Shown here: one piece after another, positions 33,166-42,691 of the stretch
Layout of the letters: each line of letters opens with the position of its first letter
How positions within the stretch are numbered: position 1 is the first letter of the stretch
NCBI RefSeq assembly: GCF_022234545.1
Contig: NZ_JAIEUI010000004.1
Location: 248,001-312,000, forward strand
Origin: Paenibacillus piscarius
GTDB lineage: Bacteria > Bacillota > Bacilli > Paenibacillales > Paenibacillaceae
Direction of reading: 5' to 3'
DNA: 64,000 bases
Translations under genes and position numbers: made by a program
The notes under the pieces: model-generated
Told to the model about the DNA's origin: nothing
Database searches by the model: none
The model's input: only the letters and a program-made list of their open reading frames with translations

Positions 33166-35310
33166 ATGGCTTTCCTCAGTAAAAAGCCTTTAACGATCAT
33201 CATCAGCTTCATCGTGGTGCTGCAGCTCTCTCTCTTCTACTATTATTCCGTCTCCTTGAACCGGGAATACAGGGCCGTGAAGGCGGATCTGTCCTCTCAG
33301 GCGGTGATGCTCACTTCGAATATTGAAGAACGGGTCGCGATCGTCAAGGGCGTCAGCTCCTTTATTCAAACCGTTGGCTTCGAAGCCGATCCGGAGGTCA
33401 TCCGCAATTACCTGGTCACCTCCCATGCGAACAACGCAAGCAATGTCATGAACATTATGATTGCTCCTGACGGCCTGATCCGTTACCTCTATCCGCTTGA
33501 AGGCAATACATCCCTGCTCGGCAAAAGCCTGCTGCTGGATCCTTCCCTGTCTTCTCCAGGCCTGGTTCAAGAGACTCTGCGCTCCCGCAGTATTACGATT
33601 GACGGTCCCCGTAATCTGGCCCAAGGCGGCTATGGTATGGTAATCCGGCAAGCCATTTACAGGAATAATGCCTTCGAGGGCGTTGTCTCGGTGACCGTCA
33701 AGATGGATAATATCATCAACCAGCTGGCTTTCAAGGACAGCCATATCCATGTGACCGCTACAGACCACACCTTCCTGTTCGGTGAGAATTCCCATACGAA
33801 AGACCCGAAACTGACCATTCCTGTGACCGCCTATAACCAGCACTGGCTGATGGGCGTTTCCTTGCCTCCCTACAAGAAGTGGCAGGTATTCCTCAGCGTC
33901 CTGTGGATCGATATCGCCTTCCTGCTTGTGATTGCCTTTATTCTCTATATTTTCTGGTACCAGCGCCGCTTCAACCGTGAGCTGGAGCGGGTCGTCAGCA
34001 TCCGTACCCGCGATCTGCGGATCTCCAAACGGCTCTATGAGAAGCTTGCCCATTATGACAGCCTGACGGAGATTCCGAACCGGCGTTACTTCATGGACGA
34101 GTTCAAGCGCCTGCTGCAGAGCTCCGACCCGACGCAGACCTATAGCCTGTTCTTTTTTGACCTCAACCGCTTCAAGGAGATCAACGATACCTTAGGCCAC
34201 TCCATCGGCGATCAGGTCATCAAGACCCTGGCCGGACGGCTGAAGACGGGGAATCTGCCCTTCAAGCTGTTCGCCCGTACCGGCGGAGATGAGTTCGTCA
34301 TGGTCTTCCCGGATCTGCCGCGCGCAGGGATTCCTGCCATGGCGGCGCAGATCAGTGCGCTGATCTCACAGACCCTGCTGATCTCCGGCGCCCATATCAG
34401 CTTGTCTACCAGCATCGGAATCTCCCTGTACCCCGAGCATTCACAGAATACGGACGACCTGCTGAAATTCGCCGATATGTCCATGTACCGCGCCAAGTCG
34501 CTGGAAGAGGCTAATTATTTCATCTTCGACTGGGGGCTGCGCGAGAAGCTGGAGCAGAAGACGATGATTGCCAAATACCTGCACACGGCCCTCGAACGCG
34601 AGGAATTCGTGCTGCATTACCAGCCTCAGATCAACGCCGTCACCGGCCAGATGATCGGCATTGAGGCCCTCGTCCGCTGGAATCATCCCGAGAAAGGGCT
34701 GATCGGCCCGGGAATGTTCATTACAGCCGTCGAAGAGGCCGGGCTGATGATTCAGCTGACTGACTGGGTGCTGCGCGAGGTGTGCCGCCAGCTGTGTGAG
34801 TGGCGGGGCATGGGCATGCCGCTGCTGCGGACCTCGATCAACATCTCCAACAGCTGGTTCTACAACCGCAATCTGATCGAGAATCTGTTCGCTGTGCTGG
34901 GCCAGTACGGGCTGGATACCGGGGTGCTGGAGTTCGAGATCACGGAGAGCACCGCCCTGCTTGAAGAGCATTATCCGCTGCTGCAGCAGATGCGCGATCA
35001 CGGAATCATCGTCTCGATCGATGACTTCGGAACGAAGTATTCTTCCCTGAATTACCTGAAGCATTTTCCCGTGAACAAAATCAAGATTGACCGCACCTTC
35101 ATCACCGGCATCGGCGTCAGCTCCATTGATGAGACCATTATTAAATCCATTGTCTTCGTCGCCTCACAGTTAGGTTACGACCTGATTGCTGAAGGCGTTG
35201 AGACCGAGGAGCAGCTTGCCTTCCTGGTGCAGCACAACTGCCCGCATATCCAGGGCTTCCTCTTCCACCCTCCGCTGCCTGCCGATGAGATCCGCAAGCT
35301 GGCTTCGTAG
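33166..35310 (+). CDS. CHASE-GGDEF-EAL cyclic-di-GMP protein
   Basis: A 714-residue membrane protein: helix 9-27, an extracellular CHASE domain of about 200 residues (SNIEERVAIVKGVSSFIQTV; RQAIYRNNAFEGVVSVTV), helix about 245-265, a short linker, GGDEF (RTGGDEFVMVFP) and EAL (IEALVRWNHPEKG; VAEGVE region reads IAEGVETEEQ). The loop-6 motif reads DDFGTKYSS, with Lys where Gly is usual (DDFGTG), and the end motif is QGFLFHPPL, so phosphodiesterase activity may be altered. GGAGG lies 6 nt before the ATG. No c-di-GMP riboswitch is seen in the 160-bp leader. Confidence 0.9.
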   Translation: MAFLSKKPLTIIISFIVVLQLSLFYYYSVSLNREYRAVKADLSSQAVMLTSNIEERVAIVKGVSSFIQTVGFEADPEVIRNYLVTSHANNASNVMNIMIAPDGLIRYLYPLEGNTSLLGKSLLLDPSLSSPGLVQETLRSRSITIDGPRNLAQGGYGMVIRQAIYRNNAFEGVVSVTVKMDNIINQLAFKDSHIHVTATDHTFLFGENSHTKDPKLTIPVTAYNQHWLMGVSLPPYKKWQVFLSVLWIDIAFLLVIAFILYIFWYQRRFNRELERVVSIRTRDLRISKRLYEKLAHYDSLTEIPNRRYFMDEFKRLLQSSDPTQTYSLFFFDLNRFKEINDTLGHSIGDQVIKTLAGRLKTGNLPFKLFARTGGDEFVMVFPDLPRAGIPAMAAQISALISQTLLISGAHISLSTSIGISLYPEHSQNTDDLLKFADMSMYRAKSLEEANYFIFDWGLREKLEQKTMIAKYLHTALEREEFVLHYQPQINAVTGQMIGIEALVRWNHPEKGLIGPGMFITAVEEAGLMIQLTDWVLREVCRQLCEWRGMGMPLLRTSINISNSWFYNRNLIENLFAVLGQYGLDTGVLEFEITESTALLEEHYPLLQQMRDHGIIVSIDDFGTKYSSLNYLKHFPVNKIKIDRTFITGIGVSSIDETIIKSIVFVASQLGYDLIAEGVETEEQLAFLVQHNCPHIQGFLFHPPLPADEIRKLAS

Positions 35311-35383
35311 ACGGTACAGGCATACTTTCCCTCCGGGTAACCATACTAATGACATTCTATGGATACCAATGGAGGGCTGGCGA

Positions 35384-35860
35384 ATGGGTAAAAAATTGAA
35401 TCTGCTGATGTTCAGCGGAGAATATGACAAAGCGATGGCGGGGCTGATTCTGGCCAATGCGGCGAGGGATATCGAGGTTGAGGTAACGATGTTCTTCTCC
35501 TTCTGGGGGCTGTTCCTGGTCCGGGACCCGGACACTATGACGCTGGAAGACAAGAGTATCTACGAGAAGCTGATGGACGTGATTACGCCCAAGGGACCGG
35601 AGCAGCTGCCGCTCTCGCGGATGAACTTCAGCGGGCTCGGCAAGCTGATGCTGGAGGAGATGATGGAGGACCAGCATGCCCCGAAGCTGATTCATTTCCT
35701 GAAGGGCGCGCGCAAAAAAAACATCAAGTTCTACGCCTGCAAGCTGTCGGTGGAGATAATGGGCTTCAAGCCCGAGGAGCTGCTGCCGGAGGTGGAGATT
35801 ATCGATGCTGCCGCTTATCTGAGAGACGCGCTGGAGAGCGATATTCAGCTCTTTATCTGA
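35384..35860 (+). CDS. DsrE/DsrF-like sulfur-carrier family protein
   Basis: A 158-residue protein with the DsrE-like alpha/beta fold: LNLLMFSGEYDKAMAGLILANAA at the start, the strand EVTMFFSFWGLFLV, and a conserved Cys119 in FYACKLSVEIMGF, the usual persulfide-carrying position of the DsrE2 group. Probably a cytoplasmic or membrane-associated sulfur carrier (inference). ATG 35384 has GGAGGG 7 nt upstream. The next gene, 100 bp on, is a cysteine-desulfurase-like enzyme, which would be a natural sulfur donor. Confidence 0.85.
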   Translation: MGKKLNLLMFSGEYDKAMAGLILANAARDIEVEVTMFFSFWGLFLVRDPDTMTLEDKSIYEKLMDVITPKGPEQLPLSRMNFSGLGKLMLEEMMEDQHAPKLIHFLKGARKKNIKFYACKLSVEIMGFKPEELLPEVEIIDAAAYLRDALESDIQLFI

Positions 35861-35962
35861 GAAGGCTTTTGAAGGGCATCTCATGGGCATTAACCTATTT
35901 CCCGCCAGGGGCATATACTGGGGCAGACCAAGACTTAAGCCATATGCCTGGAGGGATTGTCC

Positions 35963-37474
35963 GTGCTCAGTATCCAACGCCCCGCTGCAGCAGAGGTGCC
36001 GTCTTCACTGCAGGAGCATTTCGCGGCATTCCGTGAGCATACGATCGGCAGCCGCCATCTGATCTCCACCCCGTACGGGCGCCAGCCGCTGCTCTATGCC
36101 GACTGGACCGCCAGCGGCCGCCTGTATGAGCCGATTGAGCGCAAAATGCAGGAGACCTTCGGCCCTTATGTCAGCAATCCGCATACCGACTCTAACACCA
36201 CCGGACTGACGATGACCCTGGCCTATCAGGAAGCGCGGCAGATCATCCGCCGGCATGTCAATGCCGGTCCCGCCGATGCGCTGCTCTTCTGCGGCAACGG
36301 CACCACCGGGGCAGTGAACAAGCTGCTGCGGATTATGGGCCTGAAGCTGCCGGAATGGCTGACGCCGGAAGCCGTCTGCCCGCCGGAGGAGCGGCCGGTC
36401 ATCTTCGTGAGCCATATGGAGCATCACTCCAACCTCCTGCCCTGGCAGGAGGGCATCGGCGATGTGGTGACCGTTCCGTCCGGAGCGGGCGGACGGGTGG
36501 ATCTGAAGCAGCTGGAGGAGCTGCTTCTGCGTTACCGGAGCCGCCGCTTCAAGATCGGCTCCTTCACTGCCTGCTCCAATGTCACCGGCATAGAGACCGC
36601 CTACCATCAGCTCGCGGCGCTGATGCACCGGCATGGCGGGGTCTGCTTCGTGGACTTCGCCGCCAGCGCTCCTTATGCAGAGATCAACATGCACCCGGCT
36701 TCCCCGCTGGAGAAGCTGGACGCAGTCTTCTTCTCCCCGCACAAATTCCTTGGCGGCCCCGGCACCGGCGGCGTGCTGCTGTTCGACACCGCCCTCTGCA
36801 CCGGCCGCCTGCCGGATGAGCCCGGCGGAGGCACCGTGGTCTGGGTGAACCGCTGGGGCGGCCGCCGCTATATCGATGATATCGAGGTTCGTGAGGACGG
36901 CGGCACCCCCGGATTCCTCCAGGCCATCCGCACCGCGCTGTGCATCCGTCTGAAGGAGCAGATGAACGGCCCCGGCCAGTATATGGCCCTCCGGGAACAG
37001 GAGCTGTGCCGTAGGCTGCTCTCCGGGCTTGCCCAGATTCCCGGCTGCTCCGTGCTGGAGGGAGCCCAGTCCGAGCGCCATGGCATCATCTCCTTCACCA
37101 TGAAGGAGCTTCATTACAATCTGGCGGTACGGCTGCTGAATGACCGCTTCGGCATTCAGGCCCGCGGAGGCTGCTCCTGCGCCGGACCCTACGGCCATCA
37201 GCTGCTCGGGCTCGGCCCTGAGCAATCCAAGGCGTTCATCCAGGCGATTCAAGCCGGAGACCAGTCGCTGAAGCCGGGCTGGGTCCGCCTGTCCCTGCAC
37301 CCGATCATGACCGACCGTGAGGTGGAGCATATGCTCTGCGCCGTAAGGTCCATCGCGGCCCATCATGAAGAATGGGCAGGCGACTACAGCTACAATGCGG
37401 CTACGAACAGCTGGCTGCATGCCGCAGAACGGGGCGGGACACCAGAGGAGATCAGCAGACTATTCGTTCTGTAG
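35963..37474 (+). CDS. class V aminotransferase, cysteine-desulfurase-like
   Basis: A 503-residue PLP enzyme. The cofactor lysine lies in FFSPHKFLGGPGTGG, PLP-ring contacts in SHMEHHSNLLPW and CFVDFAASAPY, and a Cys-rich loop RGGCSCAGPYGHQ sits where NifS/SufS enzymes keep the persulfide Cys. It is about 100 residues longer than SufS because of inserts and an extended C-terminus. Substrate is inferred to be cysteine or a related sulfur compound. GTG 35963 is chosen because GGAGGG is 7 nt upstream; TTG 35957 touches that site. Its 3' end overlaps the convergent membrane-protein gene by 15 bp. Confidence 0.85.
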   Translation: MLSIQRPAAAEVPSSLQEHFAAFREHTIGSRHLISTPYGRQPLLYADWTASGRLYEPIERKMQETFGPYVSNPHTDSNTTGLTMTLAYQEARQIIRRHVNAGPADALLFCGNGTTGAVNKLLRIMGLKLPEWLTPEAVCPPEERPVIFVSHMEHHSNLLPWQEGIGDVVTVPSGAGGRVDLKQLEELLLRYRSRRFKIGSFTACSNVTGIETAYHQLAALMHRHGGVCFVDFAASAPYAEINMHPASPLEKLDAVFFSPHKFLGGPGTGGVLLFDTALCTGRLPDEPGGGTVVWVNRWGGRRYIDDIEVREDGGTPGFLQAIRTALCIRLKEQMNGPGQYMALREQELCRRLLSGLAQIPGCSVLEGAQSERHGIISFTMKELHYNLAVRLLNDRFGIQARGGCSCAGPYGHQLLGLGPEQSKAFIQAIQAGDQSLKPGWVRLSLHPIMTDREVEHMLCAVRSIAAHHEEWAGDYSYNAATNSWLHAAERGGTPEEISRLFVL

Positions 37475-38095
37475 CGGCTTGCTGCGCAGCTCCCGTTCCC
37501 GCGCCCGCCGGGCGAACCCGGCCTCAATCGCTTTGACCCCCCAGAGTGACAATCCGATGAACAGCACCACATAGATCAGCTCCCCCGGATGGCGGATGAA
37601 CCGTTCCACATCGTTGCCGATATAAGATACGGCGAGCACCATAATCGCTTTGCCTGCGCACAAGGCAATCAGGAAGGAGCGCAGCTTCATTCCGGCCAGG
37701 CCGGCAGCCATATTAATCACTACAAACGGGCCCACCGGAAACAGGCTGAGCAGGAATACGTAGCTGAACCCGCTCTGGCGGACCCAGGTCATGGCCTTGG
37801 CCACCTTGGGCCGCTTCGCCCATTTATCCAGGTAGGGGTGGGTGGCAATCGCCCGGATAATCAGGAAGGTAACGGTACAGCCAGCCACGAGACCGATCCA
37901 CGAATACAGGAACCCCAGCCATAATCCGTACACCGCTGCATTAAGACCGACAATCGCAATCGTCGGCAGCGGCGGCACAAAGGACTTCATGAAGGTCAGC
38001 CCCACACCCGGCAGCGGCCCGAGCGAACGGTACTGCTCCAGCAGCATCCGCAGCCGTTCCTCGGTCAGCCATGACATGATATCTATTGCATACAT
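37460..38095 (-). CDS. TVP38/TMEM64-family (VTT domain) membrane protein
   Basis: A 211-residue protein with five to six hydrophobic helices. The VTT core reads LPTIAIVGLNAAVYGLWLGFLYSWIGLVAG and LLSLFPVGPFVVINMAAGLAGM; the latter is the F/YPxxPfxxxN-type re-entrant motif of DedA-related proteins. These are linked to phospholipid scrambling or flipping and membrane homeostasis. The basic tail (ARRARERELRSK) would face the cytoplasm. ATG 38095 has GGGAG 10-12 nt upstream; ATG 38077 is an alternative. Confidence 0.87.
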   Translation of the reverse strand: MYAIDIMSWLTEERLRMLLEQYRSLGPLPGVGLTFMKSFVPPLPTIAIVGLNAAVYGLWLGFLYSWIGLVAGCTVTFLIIRAIATHPYLDKWAKRPKVAKAMTWVRQSGFSYVFLLSLFPVGPFVVINMAAGLAGMKLRSFLIALCAGKAIMVLAVSYIGNDVERFIRHPGELIYVVLFIGLSLWGVKAIEAGFARRARERELRSKPLQNE

Positions 38096-38374
38096 TTCTT
38101 CAGCGCTCCCTGTGACATACAGAATTCTTCGCTATTCCCCTAGAGATACAGCAAGTGAGCTTCAATTATACAATACTTTCAGCTTCTCTGAGACCCGGAG
38201 TAGATCCATAACGGGGGATATTCCGTGTCGATCCGCGGACGAACAGGCTGGACAAGCGTAAGCCGCCGGAGATATGATGAATTCAAAGGGTACCCGGACA
38301 TTATGAATCCGGGCTGACTCCTGTATGAACGGAAATCTTGACTGAATCTACCGCCAGCCCGAAGTGAGGTCTTC

Positions 38375-41300
38375 ATGAGAACATTTGATTACAGCCTGCT
38401 GGCTCAAAGAGTGCTGGCCCTGCTCTGCATCGGCCTGCTCACCGGAGCCGCTGTATTTCCGCTGCTCCGCAGCACTTCACCGGCCTGCTATACGCCCCGG
38501 TCCGGCTGGGCGGATCTGTCCGCCTGCACCTTCGATGACACTTCGGTTTATCCGCTGGGCGGAGAATGGGAGTTCTATTGGCAGCAGCACTTGGACCCGC
38601 AGAGCACCCGCCCGGCTCCAGAGACGCCGGCTTATATGCCTGTGCCCGGAGCATGGGCCCCCTGGAGCGAAGCCACCGGCTTCTCCCGCTACGGCTATGC
38701 GACCTACCGCCTGCTGGTCCAGCTTCCGCCCGAGGTACCGGTCTACTCCCTCAAGGTGACGAATATCCGCAATGCCAGCGAGGTGTTCGTGAACGGTGAG
38801 CGCCTGGGCGGAAGCGGAACGCCGGGCGAATCCCGGCAGGCTACGGAGCCGCGCAACCAGCCCTATACCGTAACCTTCAGCAGCAAGAACAACACTGCGG
38901 AGATTCTGATCCATGTCTCCGATTTCACCTATGCCGGCGGAGGTATTGCCGAACCCCTCCGCATCGGAACGCCCGCCGCCATCCAGGCGGTCAACGAGCG
39001 GAACAGCACCTACGATATCCTGCTGGTGGCGGGCTTTGCTTGTATCGGCTTCTATTTCTTCGGGCAGGGATTTCAGCGCAAGGAGGATAAGTCCTCACTT
39101 CATCTGGCAATCTATTGCTTCATGATCGTCCTCTATATGCTGACACACAGCGAGAAGCTGCTGTTCGATTATGCCCCATCCCTGCCGTATGAGTGGTTCA
39201 GCAAGCTGCAGTCCATATCCGGGATGGTCGGGTTCTACTGTATGTCCAGCTATACGTATTCCCTGTTTCCTGCACTCTATTCCCGGTTCTTCAAGCGGTT
39301 CTGCTTCGTCTATGCCCTGGCCTTCTGCGGTATTGTATTGCTGACATCCACGCTGGTCTACTCCAGAATCACCGGAATCCTGCTGGCAGTCAGCTTCATC
39401 TCTGTCTGTTACACCTTCTATATCATGGTGAAGGCCATCTACCTGCGCGAGACCGGCTCCTATTATCTGCTCATCGGGGTTGTTGCCGCCGTCATGTTCA
39501 CCTGCTCCTTAACCAGCAATCTCTTCCTGGGCACAGAGCTCTATATTGTCCCGCCGCTGCCCGGACCGGTCTTTATTCTGGCCGAGGGGCTGTTCCTGTC
39601 CGCGCGTCATGCCCATGCGTATCAGACGATCAAGCAATTGTCCCTTCAACTGGAGCGTAAGGACAGGGATAAGGACGAATTCCTGCTCAAAACTTCGACC
39701 CAGCTGCGCACCCCGCTGAATGCCATTATCAATATCGCCCAGTCTATGCATGAGGGAGCAGGCGGTCAGCTCAGCCTGTCCCAGCGGGAGGATATGCGGC
39801 TGATTCTCGGGACCGGCAGGCGGCTGGCCTTCCTGGTCCGGGACATTCTGGATTATGAGCAGATCAAGCACCAGCGTATCACTCTGCATTGGGGGACGGT
39901 AGATGTTCAAGGGGTGGCCGCGATTGTCATTGAGGTCTTCCAGTTCCTTAACAAGAAGGGCAGCATCCGCATCAAGAACCACATTCCGCCGGGCGTCTAT
40001 CTGGTCCAGGCGGACGAGCAGCGGCTGATGCAGATTCTCTACACGCTGCTGGATAATGCGCTGAAGTTCACGGACCGCGGCAGTGTGGTGATCGAGGCCG
40101 CCTGGCAGGAGGCCTTCGTGTCCGTTGCGGTGACTGATACGGGACGCGGCATTCCCGAAGATCAGTTCGAGAGCATCTTCCGCGATTATGAGCAGATCAG
40201 TGAGGCTGACTCGCTGGAGACCGGGGGACTTGGGCTGAGTCTTGCCATCAGCCGCAAGCTGGTAGAGCTGCACGGGGGCAGCATCTCTGTGTCATCCCGG
40301 GTAGGCTACGGCAGCACGTTCACCTTCACTCTCCCGGGGACGCAAGCGGAAGCCGCCTGTGCCCGGGAAGCCGGGGAACCGCCGCTCCTCCAGCCGGACC
40401 GGCCGGTCCAGCCGCCGCCGGAGATGCTGGACGACAGCTGGAGGTATCGTTCAGCCGACCCTCCGCAATCGGCTGATCCGGCAGCGCCCCATGCTCCGCG
40501 TATTCTGATTGTCGATGACGATTATGCCAATCTGAAGGCGCTGACCAATCTGCTGTCGCTGGAGCAGTACAGCATCTCCACCCGCAGCAGCGGCAGGGAA
40601 GCGCTCGCCCTGCTCGCCGCTGACCGCAGCTTCGATCTCTGTATTATCGATGTTATGATGCCGGAAATGTCAGGCCTTGAGCTGTGCAGGCTCATCCGCC
40701 AGACCTACACCCCTCTGGATCTGCCGGTCCTGATGGCTACTGCGGGACAGCAGCTTCATTTCAATGAGGCAGCCTTCCGCGCCGGTGCGAATGACTTCAT
40801 CCATAAGCCGTATGCCTGGAGCGATCTCAAGGGACGCGTCAATACACTGGTCCAGCTCAGACGGTCAGTCTCCGAGCGGCTCAGCTCCGAGATCGCCATG
40901 CTGCGCGCGCAGATCAAGCCCCATTTTCTCTACAATGCGATCAACACCATCATCTGGATGAGCACCCGCGATACCGAGAAGACCCAGCAGCTCCTCTATG
41001 ATCTGAGCCACTTCCTGCGCGGGAGCTTCGACTTCAGCAACCAGGAGACCGCCATTCCGTTCGAGAAAGAGCTGGAGCTGATCGAAGCCTATCTGTCGCT
41101 GGAGCAGGCCCGGTTCGGCAAGCGGCTGAAGGCACGGTATCACATCGGGGTCAGCGAATTCCCGCTGCCGCCGCTGATTGTACAGCCGATTGTAGAGAAT
41201 GCCGTCCGCCACGGACTGATGGAGAAGATCGGTGGAGGAACAGTTATCATCTCCACCCGGCAAGAAGGCAATGACATCCTGATTACCGTCTCCGATAACG

Positions 41301-41518
41301 GGAAGGGAATGAGCGATGAACAATTATCCTCCTGGATGATGGAGGGATACCGTTCTCCGCATGGGGGAGGTACCGGCATCGGCCTGCGCAATATTAACCG
41401 GCGGCTGCTGACCCAGTTCGGCCGTCCGCTGGTGATCACCCGCGGAGCCGACGGAGGCATAGATGTAACTATAACAATCCCAATGGAAAATCCCAAGTGG
41501 AAGGATGAGTTCTCCTGA
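38375..41518 (+). CDS. hybrid sensor kinase with two kinase modules and a receiver
   Basis: A 1047-residue protein. Order: signal helix (10-30); extracellular jelly-roll 7TMR-DISM-type sensor (about 45-205, GEWEFYW...); seven membrane helices (about 210-420); a HisKA-like helix and ATPase (to about 655); receiver (about 710-825, Asp759 in CIIDVMMPEM); LytS-type His_kinase and second ATPase (about 835-1040). The first module has lost its phosphoacceptor: where S-H-E-L-R-T-P-L is normal it reads STQLRTPL (Thr442), though its ATP motifs (DNALKFT, DTGRGI, GGLGLSL) are intact. The second keeps His850 in KPHFLYN with NAVRHG and DNGKGM. AAGTGAGGTC precedes the ATG. It is coupled to the regulator gene. 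Confidence 0.92.
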   Translation: MRTFDYSLLAQRVLALLCIGLLTGAAVFPLLRSTSPACYTPRSGWADLSACTFDDTSVYPLGGEWEFYWQQHLDPQSTRPAPETPAYMPVPGAWAPWSEATGFSRYGYATYRLLVQLPPEVPVYSLKVTNIRNASEVFVNGERLGGSGTPGESRQATEPRNQPYTVTFSSKNNTAEILIHVSDFTYAGGGIAEPLRIGTPAAIQAVNERNSTYDILLVAGFACIGFYFFGQGFQRKEDKSSLHLAIYCFMIVLYMLTHSEKLLFDYAPSLPYEWFSKLQSISGMVGFYCMSSYTYSLFPALYSRFFKRFCFVYALAFCGIVLLTSTLVYSRITGILLAVSFISVCYTFYIMVKAIYLRETGSYYLLIGVVAAVMFTCSLTSNLFLGTELYIVPPLPGPVFILAEGLFLSARHAHAYQTIKQLSLQLERKDRDKDEFLLKTSTQLRTPLNAIINIAQSMHEGAGGQLSLSQREDMRLILGTGRRLAFLVRDILDYEQIKHQRITLHWGTVDVQGVAAIVIEVFQFLNKKGSIRIKNHIPPGVYLVQADEQRLMQILYTLLDNALKFTDRGSVVIEAAWQEAFVSVAVTDTGRGIPEDQFESIFRDYEQISEADSLETGGLGLSLAISRKLVELHGGSISVSSRVGYGSTFTFTLPGTQAEAACAREAGEPPLLQPDRPVQPPPEMLDDSWRYRSADPPQSADPAAPHAPRILIVDDDYANLKALTNLLSLEQYSISTRSSGREALALLAADRSFDLCIIDVMMPEMSGLELCRLIRQTYTPLDLPVLMATAGQQLHFNEAAFRAGANDFIHKPYAWSDLKGRVNTLVQLRRSVSERLSSEIAMLRAQIKPHFLYNAINTIIWMSTRDTEKTQQLLYDLSHFLRGSFDFSNQETAIPFEKELELIEAYLSLEQARFGKRLKARYHIGVSEFPLPPLIVQPIVENAVRHGLMEKIGGGTVIISTRQEGNDILITVSDNGKGMSDEQLSSWMMEGYRSPHGGGTGIGLRNINRRLLTQFGRPLVITRGADGGIDVTITIPMENPKWKDEFS

Positions 41519-42624
41519 GTATCTCAGTCATGGTCATTGATGACGAACAGCCGGCACTGGAGCAGATGCAGGAGCTGCTGCTCCAGTGTGAGGGTATCTC
41601 CTCTGTTCTGACTTACGATAATCCGTATGAGGCCTTCACCGCCGCCGCCGAGCTGAAGCCGGATATTCTGTTCCTGGACATTCAGATGCCGGAGCTGTCC
41701 GGGCTCGCTTTTGCCGAGAAGCTGCTGCCGTTGTCGCCGGATACCGACATTGTATTTGTCACCGCCTACCGGAATTATGCCGTCGAGGCCTTCGACCTGT
41801 CGGCGATGGATTATCTGCTGAAGCCCGTGGACCCCTCGCGTCTGCTGAAGACCTGGAACAAGCTGCTCAGCAAACGTAAGACCTCCGTAACCGCCGGAAC
41901 TGGGGATGAACAGATGGCCTTCCGTCTCCTCGGGAATGATGAGCTGACCAGCCCGCAGGGCACCGTGAAATGGAGAACCCACAAGGCGCAGGAGCTATTC
42001 GCTTATCTGTGGATTCACCGGCAGGGCAGCGTCAGCCTGATTCTGAACGATGTGTTCCCCCAGTGGAATTATGAGAAGGGCAAGCAGTATCTGCACACCA
42101 CCGTCTATCAGATCCGCAAAACCCTGAAGAAGGCGGGGCTCGAGGACAGCATCGAGCTGAGCTTCAACAGGGAGAACTACCGGCTGGAATCGCGCGGTAT
42201 TGAGGGTGACACCGAGCAGTTCTACGATGCTGCCACACTCGCTCTGCAGAGTAACCAGTTCGAAGACATGCGCAGGGCGGCGGCCCTGTATACAGGCGAT
42301 CTGCTGCAATCGCTGGACAGCCTGTGGGTATATGCCGCGCGTGATAAATACCGCCGCTTGTATCTTAAGCTGCTGGAGCAGCTTACCCTGGAGCTGGTCC
42401 AGACTGGCAGACCGTACGAGGCCGAGGATTATGCGGTGCGCCTGACCGAGCTGGAACCGCTGGAGGAGAGCTATACTCTGCGGCTGATCTCCATCTATTA
42501 CGAAATCGGCAAGCCGCTGCGTGCCCATCGCAGTTACACCCAGTTCCGTAATTCATATATTGCGGAGACGGGCGATGAATTGCCGGATTGGTTCACCGAG
42601 GAGTATGAGCGGCTGGGCAGGTAG
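41515..42624 (+). CDS. response regulator with BTAD (SARP-like) output
   Basis: About 369 residues. Receiver (1-120; VIDDE acid pair, phospho-Asp in ILFLDIQMPEL, TAYRNYA, Lys in LLKPVD), a winged-helix DNA-binding region (about 140-235; KWRTHKAQELFAYLWIHRQG, HTTVYQIRKTL) and a BTAD domain of helical repeats (about 240-369). This is the AfsR/SARP output type. The first ATG, 41530, would cut off the first receiver strand. A CTG at 41515 overlapping the kinase stop (CTGA) restores SISVMVIDDE and has AAGGATGAG upstream, so I use it, with ATG 41530 as fallback. Partner of the preceding kinase. Confidence 0.85.
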   Translation: MSISVMVIDDEQPALEQMQELLLQCEGISSVLTYDNPYEAFTAAAELKPDILFLDIQMPELSGLAFAEKLLPLSPDTDIVFVTAYRNYAVEAFDLSAMDYLLKPVDPSRLLKTWNKLLSKRKTSVTAGTGDEQMAFRLLGNDELTSPQGTVKWRTHKAQELFAYLWIHRQGSVSLILNDVFPQWNYEKGKQYLHTTVYQIRKTLKKAGLEDSIELSFNRENYRLESRGIEGDTEQFYDAATLALQSNQFEDMRRAAALYTGDLLQSLDSLWVYAARDKYRRLYLKLLEQLTLELVQTGRPYEAEDYAVRLTELEPLEESYTLRLISIYYEIGKPLRAHRSYTQFRNSYIAETGDELPDWFTEEYERLGR

Positions 42625-42691
42625 GGGCGTACGGTCCGGCTGCCGGGCCGTACAGAGTGTGAGTTTTCGATATTTTATGGCAATGTTCGAC

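Noticed and set aside
36005-37420. 471-residue - strand frame opposite the class V aminotransferase
   Set aside because: Antisense shadow; the + strand protein has all PLP motifs.
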